From an uncultured Eubacteriales bacterium (lineage in GTDB: Bacteria; Bacillota; Clostridia; Oscillospirales; Acutalibacteraceae), in NCBI GenBank assembly GCA_934486705.1, contig CAKSQS010000065.1, positions 1 to 12,582 on the forward strand: a stretch of DNA of 12,582 nt, read 5' to 3'. Positions 1 through 4,995 of this stretch are shown one piece after another. The translations under genes were made by a program, and so were the position numbers. Below the pieces are notes generated by a model. It ran no database searches. It saw nothing but the letters and a program-made list of their open reading frames with translations, and was not told the DNA's origin. How positions within the stretch are numbered: the stretch's first letter is position 1; every line of letters starts with the position of its first letter.

Positions 1-35
1 TGCTCCTTGATTGCGGAATAGTTGAAGGTTCTCAT
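1..35 (-). CDS. Start of a leftward gene, possibly Fic family (partial)
   Basis: Only 11 codons are inside the window, reading MRTFNYSAIKE from an ATG at 33-35. A GGAGG ribosome binding site at 43-47 sits 7 bases upstream, and a good promoter lies just before it, so this is a real gene start. The N-terminal wording resembles that of Fic-domain proteins (AMP-transferases) common in Bacillota, some of which carry a C-terminal winged helix. That assignment rests on memory of the N-terminus only and is tentative. The dense octamer array over its promoter suggests tight repression, possibly autoregulation. Confidence 0.6.
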   Translation of the reverse strand, partial: MRTFNYSAIKE

Positions 36-138
36 TCCCTTACCTCCGTTCTGTTTCCCTTAAATAATAGCACAAAATAAGGGAACGGTCAATGGGTTGC
101 GCGAATTTTCCCTTATTATTATATCACGAATAAGGGAA
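35..138. repeat. Octamer array, probable operator (two 31-bp inverted repeats plus a half site)
   Basis: TTCCCTTA occurs at 35-42, 55-62 and 108-115, and its complement TAAGGGAA at 78-85 and 131-138. Two of the pairs form identical units TTCCCTTA-N15-TAAGGGAA at 55-85 and 108-138, with different spacer sequences. Their centres are 53 bp apart, about five helical turns, so both face the same side of DNA. The single copy at 35-42 overlaps the start codon, 20 bp from the next arm. Unit one lies on the promoter and unit two lies upstream of it. Conserved arms with unconserved spacers are typical of a dimeric DNA-binding protein; the protein is unknown. Confidence 0.8.
64..92 (-). promoter_or_regulatory. 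Promoter of the leftward gene at 1-35
   Basis: Minus-strand -35 TTGACC (87-92) and -10 TATTAT (64-69) with an exact 17-bp spacer. Transcription would start near position 57, giving a leader of about 20 nt before the ATG at 35. The inverted repeat at 55-85 covers the -10 box, the spacer and the start point, which fits a repressor operator. Confidence 0.75.
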
Positions 139-177
139 TTATATTCTGCTGTTTGTTCGGTTTGCTCCGTCAGAAAC

Positions 178-210
178 AAAAAGATGCTGCCTCACCGTTT
201 CCGGTGAGGC
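178..210 (-). terminator. Intrinsic terminator after the HTH gene
   Basis: On the minus strand GCCTCACCG-GAAA-CGGTGAGGC (189-210) forms a perfect 9-bp stem with a GAAA tetraloop, starting 5 bases after the stop codon of the gene ending at 216. A run of five T follows at 178-182 after a six-base gap, so termination efficiency may be modest. Confidence 0.65.
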
Positions 211-215
211 ATAAA

Positions 216-644
216 TTATGTACTCTCTTTCATCATTTTCCTTTTCTGCCGCCGCTGTTCGTTCTCACGCTCACGGTGCTGTATATACTTAAATTCCCGA
301 ACCAGATCTTTATACTTTTCCGTGCACGGGTGCGCCAGTCTTTGCGGTGACGCCATAAAGCCGATAAATTCTGCTTTGGCGCAATACTGTATGATGCCGA
401 GCTTGATGCCGACCAGCACTTCTTCCCGTATCCATTCATGAATGCGCTGCGGGCTGTGATCGACAAGTTCCGCCGCCGTCTGCGTGGGCAGAGCCTCCGG
501 CAGCTCTGCCCACTGTGAGTCCAGCCACCGCCGAAAGGCTTCGCAGTTTTCCGGGGTGGCTTCGAACATCGGGAGCGGATGCCATTCGGTGCGGTTGGAG
601 AACATCCCGCTCAGTTCCGATAAAAATCCCGGTTCGGTATCCAT
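216..644 (-). CDS. Small helix-turn-helix protein of accessory-element type
   Basis: A 142-residue protein from the ATG at 642-644. Residues about 53-98 read like an excisionase/MerR-type helix-turn-helix: PTQTAAELVDHSPQRIHEWI, then a wing-like VGIKLG and a short AEFIGFMAS helix. The C-terminus (about 119-142) is very basic and glutamine-rich, suited to nucleic acid binding. The frame stays open upstream to 776, but that part is antisense to a DUF4143 ATPase fragment, so it is not used here. The start codon falls exactly at the joint with that fragment and has no clear ribosome binding site, so the gene may be 5'-truncated. A terminator follows. Its partner and function are unknown; a role in an integrative element is a guess from context. 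Confidence 0.55.
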   Translation of the reverse strand: MDTEPGFLSELSGMFSNRTEWHPLPMFEATPENCEAFRRWLDSQWAELPEALPTQTAAELVDHSPQRIHEWIREEVLVGIKLGIIQYCAKAEFIGFMASPQRLAHPCTEKYKDLVREFKYIQHRERENEQRRQKRKMMKEST

Positions 645-1052
645 AGCAGATACGGGACTTCTTGTTACCACACCTTCAAGGATAAAAAGTACACCGACAA
701 TGAGCTTTACCGTGCCATCCTCTTTGATAAGCTGAATATCAACGAGGGAATGCTTATGGAAAACATCGTTGCGCAAATGCTTCGGCTTCGCAGAGAGCGC
801 TTATATTTTTATTCACGGTCTGACAGCCGACGGCGTGAAAATCATATGGAAATTGACTTTTTGATTACTGAGGGTAAAAAAATTGCTCCCGTAGAGCTCA
901 AATCCGGTAACTACCGTTCTCATTCTTCACTTGATAAATTCCGCAAGCATTTTTCATCTGTTATCGGAAACTCTTATATTCTTTACACCAAAGATGTAAT
1001 GGTAAAGGACGGAATTATCCATCTGCCGCTGTATATGGTGGGGTTTCTTTAG
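643..1052 (+). pseudogene. 3' fragment of an AAA ATPase with DUF4143 domain, frameshifted
   Basis: Read with one frame change, this encodes ADTGLLVT, then FKDKKYTDNELYR, MLMENIVAQML, EIDFLI, PVELKSG and LPLYMVGFL before a stop, in the order seen at the C-terminus of the DUF4143 class of AAA ATPases. The pair EIDF and ELKS matches the Asp and Glu-x-Lys of a PD-(D/E)xK nuclease fold. The frame runs in one register to 669 and in another from 672; one missing base near 669-670 explains the shift and would restore LVTHTFKDKK. Only about 135 codons remain of a family near 400-450 residues; the ATPase domain is absent, replaced by the HTH gene region. It is a decayed gene, with no start signal. Confidence 0.8.
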
Positions 1053-1099
1053 GCTGAATTTATTCTACAATTCTGTATACTATAAGCGGGGTGATATTT

Positions 1100-1456
1100 T
1101 TGGATATCAATACAAATAATCTTGTTTCCATTACAGAAGCAAATCAAAACTTTTCCAAAGTAGCAAGACTCGTAGATGAAAACGGTTATGCCGTCATTTT
1201 AAAAAATAATGTCCCCCGTTATCTCATCGTCATGTTCGGGCAGGCAGAAAAAGAACAGTTTGCCTCGGATGAAGATGTTATTTCGATATCCAAGCGATTG
1301 ATTGCAAAGAATAAGCAAGCATATGATATGCTAAAAAACTACCCATATACCAAAGCCTGCGGAGCGTTTCGGGGTAAAGCCATAATGCGAATTTGCGTTT
1401 GTTTTTCGGCATCGGCACTCAAATCATCTCCTTTTACTGCCGTATTTTGGGCTTAG
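1100..1456 (+). CDS. Phd/YefM-type antitoxin with chimeric C-terminal tail
   Basis: Residues 1-46 (VSITEANQNFSKVARLVDEN, then AVILKNNVPRYLIVMF) are typical of the Phd/YefM antitoxin DNA-binding fold. The middle (SDEDVISISKRLIAKNKQAY) matches the usual C-terminal helix. I place the start at TTG 1100-1102, because GGGGTGAT at 1088-1095 is a good Shine-Dalgarno; an in-frame GTG at 1091 lies inside it. Family members of this type end after about 80-85 residues, yet this frame runs to 118. The extra part from about 1340 is antisense to a ribbon-helix-helix gene fragment, so a recombination joint probably replaced the original stop. No toxin gene follows, so it is an orphan. Antitoxins of this family normally repress their own promoter and neutralise a RelE, Doc or similar toxin. 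Confidence 0.75.
   Translation: MDINTNNLVSITEANQNFSKVARLVDENGYAVILKNNVPRYLIVMFGQAEKEQFASDEDVISISKRLIAKNKQAYDMLKNYPYTKACGAFRGKAIMRICVCFSASALKSSPFTAVFWA
1355..1418 (-). pseudogene. 5' fragment of a ribbon-helix-helix regulator gene
   Basis: On the minus strand MPKNKRKFALWLYPETL is encoded from 1412 (or from GTG at 1416-1418, which has AGGAGATGAT at a good distance). Basic N-termini followed by LYPETL are typical of small ribbon-helix-helix proteins found on conjugative and integrative elements of Bacillota. The similarity ends at about codon 18-20. After that the frame continues through antisense of the antitoxin gene to a meaningless end. It is therefore the first part of a broken gene, joined near 1340-1355 to the 3' end of the antitoxin. 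Confidence 0.5.
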
Positions 1457-1570
1457 GCTGACGAGAGCCGAGCCCGTTACGGTTCTCCTATACTTTGGAG
1501 CAAAAACTATATGGTACTGACACCTATATTTGCTGTGTGCTGTGCTTTTTATCTCATTATTTTCTTTCAT
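1424..1570 (-). pseudogene. Truncated IS200/IS605 transposase TnpA
   Basis: From the ATG at 1568-1570, with AGGAGG at 1579-1584 eight bases upstream, the minus strand encodes MKENNEIKSTAHSKYRCQYH followed by IVFAPKYRR. The YxCxYHIVFxPKYRR signature is the N-terminus of the Y1 single-strand transposase of IS200/IS605 elements. After residue 29 the similarity stops and the frame runs 19 more codons to TGA at 1424-1426. The HUH motif and the catalytic tyrosine of a full protein (about 130-150 residues) are missing, so it cannot be active. Confidence 0.8.
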
Positions 1571-1735
1571 TTGAAAAACCTCCTGTTTTTTAGTAATGCG
1601 GTCGCCAAACCACTACTATTTTACATGAGGTTCTTCTTTTTTTAAAGTCTTTCGGCTCGCACCAAGCTCGCCATATCTTTTGTCGCTCCGCTCTTTTTTC
1701 TTCCCTCGGTAGAACCGAGGGTTTATTTCCACGTC
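1484..1735 (-). mobile_element. Left-end remnant of an IS200/IS605 insertion sequence
   Basis: The stretch holds the transposase start, about 130 bases of leader and a strong hairpin at 1703-1721, the usual layout of an IS200-type left end. The right end and most of tnpA are lost at about 1484. The outer boundary lies between the hairpin and the tRNA terminator that begins at 1750; I cannot place it exactly. No tnpB-like sequence is present. Confidence 0.65.
1703..1721. repeat. IS left-end hairpin
   Basis: CCCTCGGT-AGA-ACCGAGGG is a perfect 8-bp stem with a 3-base loop. In IS200/IS605 elements such subterminal hairpins are bound by TnpA as single-stranded DNA and can also stop incoming transcription. 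On the plus strand it is followed by TTTATTT, so it may act as a weak terminator. Confidence 0.65.
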
Positions 1736-1749
1736 TAAAGACACCAAGT

Positions 1750-1779
1750 AAAAATCCCCATTCTTACGAATGAGGATTT
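1750..1779 (-). terminator. Intrinsic terminator of tRNA-Gln
   Basis: Immediately after the tRNA 3' CCA, the minus strand forms AAATCCTCATTC-GTAA-GAATGGGGATTT, a 12-bp stem with one T-G wobble and a GTAA tetraloop, followed by a short T run. Confidence 0.85.
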
Positions 1780-1780
1780 C

Positions 1781-1855
1781 TGGCTGGGGTGGCGAGATTC
1801 GAACTCACGAATGCAGCAGTCAAAGTGCTGTGTCTTACCGCTTGACGACACCCCA
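1781..1855 (-). tRNA. tRNA-Gln (anticodon UUG)
   Basis: All arms of the cloverleaf are present on the minus strand: acceptor TGGGGTG with CACCCCA, short D stem GTC/GAC, anticodon stem CAGCA/TGCTG around loop CTTTGAC (anticodon TTG, reading CAA and by wobble CAG), T arm GTGAG-TTCGAAT-CTCGC with one wobble pair, discriminator G and an encoded CCA. It has its own promoter and terminator. Its 3' end faces the accessory region at 1-1750, a common position for integrative elements. Confidence 0.95.
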
Positions 1856-1876
1856 ATAAATATAGGCAACAATGGA

Positions 1877-1905
1877 ATTATACCATAGAGTTTTTATCAT
1901 TTCAA
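1877..1905 (-). promoter_or_regulatory. Promoter of tRNA-Gln
   Basis: Minus-strand -35 TTGAAA (1900-1905) and consensus -10 TATAAT (1877-1882) separated by exactly 17 bp, placing the start point near 1870, about 15 bases before the mature tRNA 5' end. Confidence 0.85.
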
Positions 1906-2022
1906 GTATTTTTCAAAAAAACTTTATATATTTATTTTACGGTCGCCGTTATTCGATTTTTTTAATCTCGTTACCTTATCAAATAATGCAGGTGTGCCCG
2001 GCTTTACGGAAAAGGACACTGT

Positions 2023-2439
2023 TTATTTTGCCCTTGTTTCGCAGTAAATGCAACGGTAAACGCGGTGCTCCTTATCAGTCAGGCGGAAAATGTGCGGCAG
2101 CTCCTGCTCGACCGACGATATACAGCGCGGGTTTTTGCATTTTAAAACATTCGTAAGCTCCTGCGGCAGTTCTATTGTCTTCTTTTCTTTAATTTGCCCG
2201 TCCTTTATTATGTTCACCGTAACGTCGGGGTCTACAAAGCCTAAAATATCGGTGTCAACGTCAAAATCCGAATCTATCTTAATAATATCCTTTTTGCCCA
2301 ATTTTTTACTTGCAACGTTTTTTATAAGCGCCACCGAGCAATCAAGCTCTTCCAGCCCTAAAAGACGGTAAATCTCCATACCTTTACCTGCAGTTATATG
2401 GTCTATTACAATGCCGTTTTTAATGGAATCAATGTTCAT
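2023..2439 (-). CDS. pyrI: Aspartate carbamoyltransferase regulatory subunit PyrI
   Basis: A 138-residue PyrI, slightly shorter than the E. coli protein (153). The N-terminal allosteric domain starts MNIDSIKNGIVIDHITAGKG, the conserved opening of the family, and binds nucleotide effectors in characterised members. The C-terminal zinc domain shows C101-x4-C106 and C130-x2-C133, the four zinc ligands that form the contact with PyrB. The start is the ATG at 2437-2439, which shares one base with the pyrB stop (TGATG) and has GGAGG at 2447-2451, seven bases away; a GTG one codon upstream is less likely. It is the last gene of the operon. No convincing terminator follows; the next transcription unit is tRNA-Gln. 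Confidence 0.95.
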   Translation of the reverse strand: MNIDSIKNGIVIDHITAGKGMEIYRLLGLEELDCSVALIKNVASKKLGKKDIIKIDSDFDVDTDILGFVDPDVTVNIIKDGQIKEKKTIELPQELTNVLKCKNPRCISSVEQELPHIFRLTDKEHRVYRCIYCETRAK

Positions 2440-3350
2440 CACTTTACCTCCAAAAGCTTTAATATAAGCGCCATACGCATATATTTCCCGTAAAGCACCT
2501 GTTTAAAATAGCAAGCGCGCACGTCTTCGTCCACCGCTACGCTTATCTCATTCACACGCGGCAGCGGGTGCAAAACGCGTAATTTTTCGCTTGCGAGTGC
2601 CATTTTTTCGGGGGTTAAAATATATGTGTCTCTAAGGCGCAAATAGTCTTCCTCGTTGAAAAAACGCTCCTTTTGCACGCGGGTCATATAAAGTATATCA
2701 AGGTCGGCAATTGAGCCTTCAAGGCTGTCGGTCTCGGTGTACTCTATACCGTCTTTATCAAGCTTATCCTTAACATACCCCGGCAGCTTTAACTCGCCCG
2801 GGGAGATAAGCACAAATTTAACGTTTTTATAGCGTATAAGCGCGGAAATAAGCGAATGTACCGTTCTGCCGAATTTAAGGTCGCCGCAAAATCCCACGGT
2901 CAAATTATCAAAGCCGCCCTTTTCGCGGTATATTGTAAGTAAGTCCGCAAGGGTCTGCGTGGGGTGGCAGTGCCCGCCGTCGCCCGCGTTTATAACGGGT
3001 ATGCTTGCGTTTCTTGCAGCCACAAGCGGTGCTCCCTCTTTCGGGTGGCGCATTGCTATAATATCGGCATAGCATGAAATAACCTTTGCGGTATCCGCCA
3101 CGCTTTCGCCTTTTGAGGCAGAGGAGCTTTGCGCCTCTGAAAAGCCCAAAACACTGCCGCCGAGCTCTAACATTGCCGCCTCAAAGCTTAGCCGCGTTCT
3201 GGTGGACGGTTCAAAAAACAGGGTTGCAAGCTTTTTGCCTTTACATTTTTCGCTGTATTTTTCGGGGTTTGCTATAATATCGTTGGCAACGCCTATCAGC
3301 TCTTCAATTTCGCCCGTTGTAAGCTCCGAAATATCAATAAGACTTCTCAT
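2439..3350 (-). CDS. pyrB: Aspartate carbamoyltransferase catalytic subunit PyrB
   Basis: 303 residues, full length for the family. It condenses carbamoyl phosphate with L-aspartate to carbamoyl-aspartate, the committed step of pyrimidine synthesis. The carbamoyl-phosphate loop FFEPSTRTRLSFE is at about 45-57, the mobile loop SASKGES with the catalytic lysine at about 77-83, HPTQ at 129-132, GRTVHS at 161-166 and the aspartate-domain HPLPRVNEI near the C-terminus. With PyrI it should form a regulated holoenzyme. The ATG at 3348-3350 is preceded by a modest AAAGGA. A 256-bp gap to pyrE, mostly a MITE, is the only long spacer in the operon; before that insertion the two genes very likely overlapped as ATGA. 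Confidence 0.97.
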   Translation of the reverse strand: MRSLIDISELTTGEIEELIGVANDIIANPEKYSEKCKGKKLATLFFEPSTRTRLSFEAAMLELGGSVLGFSEAQSSSASKGESVADTAKVISCYADIIAMRHPKEGAPLVAARNASIPVINAGDGGHCHPTQTLADLLTIYREKGGFDNLTVGFCGDLKFGRTVHSLISALIRYKNVKFVLISPGELKLPGYVKDKLDKDGIEYTETDSLEGSIADLDILYMTRVQKERFFNEEDYLRLRDTYILTPEKMALASEKLRVLHPLPRVNEISVAVDEDVRACYFKQVLYGKYMRMALILKLLEVK

Positions 3351-3360
3351 TTAATATCAT

Positions 3361-3366
3361 TCCTTT
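3361..3366 (-). promoter_or_regulatory. Ribosome binding site of pyrB
   Basis: AAAGGA lies 10 bases before the pyrB ATG, weaker and farther than the GGAGG-type sites of most other genes in this operon. This fits a gene once started by ribosomes finishing pyrE; the inserted element at 3381-3653 now separates them. Confidence 0.6.
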
Positions 3367-3380
3367 GCGCCGTTAATTTA

Positions 3381-3403
3381 GTGTGGCAGGATTCAAACCT
3401 GCC
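3381..3403. repeat. MITE left terminal inverted repeat
   Basis: The 23 bases match the complement of 3631-3653 at 22 positions (T versus C at the 13th base). The arm is itself a hairpin with an 8-bp stem and a 7-base loop. Confidence 0.9.
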
Positions 3404-3406
3404 ACG

Positions 3407-3514
3407 CCTACGAAACAAAATTTTGCATAATACATTGCCTCAAAACTTGAAATACGGCAGTATTCCTGCGTTTAGTCGGCTTCGTCTTATGACAAAATTT
3501 TTAGTTTCGGTAGG
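3407..3514. repeat. Internal inverted repeat of the MITE
   Basis: CCTACGAAACAAAATTTTG at 3407-3425 is complementary, with two short indels, to 3493-3514 (CAAAATTTTTAGTTTCGG then TAGG). The transcript of this part of the pyr mRNA should fold strongly. Confidence 0.65.
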
Positions 3515-3606
3515 TTAAAAGTTTTTGCCGCCGAATTTTGATTTCGGTGAAGCGAGAAATTTGCAGCAAGGCAGACGCCTTGCAAAAATGAACGCAAAGC
3601 CGCAAT

Positions 3607-4287
3607 CTAAAAGGCGGCGAGCGAAACCGCGGCAGGTTTGGATCCTGCCACACTAAGATAATTCTTTATGCGTTCCACGTTTTCGCGGTTTTTTTCGTCT
3701 TCTTCAAGGTATTCTATAATATCATAAACGTTAACTACCGAGTAAACGGGAAAACCGAATTTCTCGCCTACCTCAGCCATAGCCGATTTTTCGGTCTGAC
3801 CCTTTTCGCAGCGGTCTACCATAACAAAGGTGGCGGCAACCTTTACATCATCAAGCTTTGAGAGTATAGCCATACTTTCCCTTATCGCCGTGCCTGCGGT
3901 TATAACGTCCTCAACTATTACAACCTCTTCGCCCGCCTGCGGCTTATAGCCTACAAAAACGCCGCCCTCGCCGTGGTCCTTTTCCTCCTTGCGGTTGAAG
4001 AAAAACGGAACGTCAAGCCCGTTTTCCGAAAGCACAATCGCTACCGATACCGCAATCGGAATACCCTTATATGCAGGTCCGTAAAGCACGGCTTTTTTAT
4101 CGCCGAGCTTTTCAAAATACGCCTTTGCGTAAAATTTGCCCAATTTTCTTATTTGGTCGCCTGTTTTAATTTCACCCGCGTTTATAAAATAAGGTATCTT
4201 TCTGCCGCTTTTGGCGGTGAAATCGCCGAATTTAAGCACGCCGGCACTCTCTAAAAATTCAATAAATTCGTGTTTGTAGCTTTGCAT
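3607..4287 (-). CDS. pyrE: Orotate phosphoribosyltransferase PyrE
   Basis: 226 residues. It transfers ribose 5-phosphate from PRPP to orotate, giving OMP. The PRPP-binding signature VVIVEDVITAGTA is at about 122-134; the N-terminal FTAKSGRKIPYFINAG and the flexible-loop region NRKEEKDHGEGG (about 98-109) are also typical. I choose ATG 4285-4287 because AGGTGAT directly precedes it at proper distance; a GTG at 4294-4296 is in frame but lies within that site. The stop of pyrF is 9 bases upstream. The last 15 residues (SVAGSKPAAVSLAAF) are encoded by the inserted MITE. The inferred original ended KLTAQRNDIK at 221 residues. All catalytic parts precede the change, so activity is probably kept. 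Confidence 0.95.
   Translation of the reverse strand: MQSYKHEFIEFLESAGVLKFGDFTAKSGRKIPYFINAGEIKTGDQIRKLGKFYAKAYFEKLGDKKAVLYGPAYKGIPIAVSVAIVLSENGLDVPFFFNRKEEKDHGEGGVFVGYKPQAGEEVVIVEDVITAGTAIRESMAILSKLDDVKVAATFVMVDRCEKGQTEKSAMAEVGEKFGFPVYSVVNVYDIIEYLEEDEKNRENVERIKNYLSVAGSKPAAVSLAAF
3631..3653. repeat. MITE right terminal inverted repeat, coding for the PyrE tail
   Basis: Complement of the left terminal repeat with one mismatch. On the minus strand it is translated as part of the new PyrE C-terminus. Confidence 0.9.
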
Positions 4288-4296
4288 TTTTATCAC

Positions 4297-4995
4297 CTAT
4301 CCTATAAATTCCCGAACACAGCGCTCATAAGCCGCCACGGGGTCGGGCGCGGCGGTTATGGGTCTGCCAACCACTATATAGTCGCTGCCTATTTCCTTTG
4401 CTTTCTCGGGGGTGGTAACGCGCGATTGGTCGCCCTTGTCGCCGTCGGCAAAGCGTATGCCGGGCGTTACGGTTAAAAAGCTTTCACCGCAGGCAGTATG
4501 TACCGCCGCCGCCTCAAGCGGAGAACACACCACGCCGTCAAGCCCCGCGCACTTTGCGTTCTTTGCGTAGTGCATAACCACGTCTTCCATTTTGCCCTCT
4601 ATCAGCAAATCTTTGTGCATTGTTTCTTCGCTGGTAGAGGTAAGCTGGGTTACTGCTATAAGCAGCGGGCGTGTGCCGTCGGGTCTTGTCAGCCCCTCTA
4701 TTGCCGCGCTCATCATAGCCGCAGTGCCCGCCGCGTGCAGGTTGCACATATCAACATCAAGGCGTGATAATACCGCCATTGATTTTTTTACGGTGTTCGG
4801 AATATCGTGCAGCTTTAAATCGAGGAATATTTTATGCCCCCGCGCCTTAATTTCCCTTACAATTTCCGGGCCTTCGGCGTAGAAAAGCTCCATTCCTATT
4901 TTTACAAACGGTTTTTTGCCCTCAAATTTATCCAAAAAATTGAGGCATGTCTCTTTGTCCGCAAAGTCGCAGGCTATTATTACGTCCTTACCCAT
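4297..4995 (-). CDS. pyrF: Orotidine 5'-phosphate decarboxylase PyrF
   Basis: 232 residues, normal for the group that includes the E. coli and B. subtilis enzymes. It decarboxylates OMP to UMP, the final step of the pathway. The catalytic DLKLHDIPNTV (59-69) supplies the Asp-Lys-Asp array, with D10 and K32 in the N-terminal strands, and the phosphate-binding TPGIRF (about 178-183) and VVGRPIT (about 208-214) follow. The ATG at 4993-4995 overlaps the pyrD end by 8 bases and has an AGGAGG inside pyrD, so translation is probably coupled. Confidence 0.97.
   Translation of the reverse strand: MGKDVIIACDFADKETCLNFLDKFEGKKPFVKIGMELFYAEGPEIVREIKARGHKIFLDLKLHDIPNTVKKSMAVLSRLDVDMCNLHAAGTAAMMSAAIEGLTRPDGTRPLLIAVTQLTSTSEETMHKDLLIEGKMEDVVMHYAKNAKCAGLDGVVCSPLEAAAVHTACGESFLTVTPGIRFADGDKGDQSRVTTPEKAKEIGSDYIVVGRPITAAPDPVAAYERCVREFIG

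Larger units (their letters stand above)
3381..3653. mobile_element. MITE inserted between pyrE and pyrB
   Basis: A 273-bp non-coding element. Its ends are 23-bp inverted repeats (3381-3403 and 3631-3653, one mismatch) starting GTGTGGCAGGAT, flanked on both sides by TA (3379-3380 and 3654-3655), as expected of a TA-target duplication like that of IS630/Tc1-mariner-type elements. It encodes no protein. Each end also folds into its own hairpin (GTGGCAGG with CCTGCCAC on the left). Inside are a 19-22-base imperfect inverted repeat (3407-3425 with 3493-3514) and a perfect 7-bp hairpin at 3566-3583. Deleting it with one TA fuses pyrE to a frame ending exactly over the pyrB start. The mobilising transposase is not in the window. 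Confidence 0.85.

Noticed and set aside
645..776. N-terminal extension of the HTH gene to an upstream start at 776
   Set aside because: This part is antisense to the recognisable DUF4143 ATPase coding sequence and shows no ribosome binding site.
1054..1081. A promoter for the antitoxin gene (CTGAAT, 16 bp, TATACT)
   Set aside because: The -35 box is poor and the spacing is not optimal; the -10 alone is not enough to call it.
1992..2019. A terminator after pyrI (GTGTCC pairing with GGGCAC on the minus strand)
   Set aside because: The stem is only six pairs with a 14-base loop and is not followed by a T run.
3381..3408. A possible tRNA 3' end, because the sequence resembles a T arm with CCA-like flank
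   Set aside because: No acceptor, D or anticodon arms can be built around it, and the same sequence recurs inverted at 3631-3653 as an element end.
3381..3653. A CRISPR-like or internal promoter interpretation of the pyrE-pyrB gap
   Set aside because: There is no repeated unit array, and no -35/-10 pair with acceptable spacing toward pyrB was found; the terminal inverted repeats and TA flanks fit a MITE.
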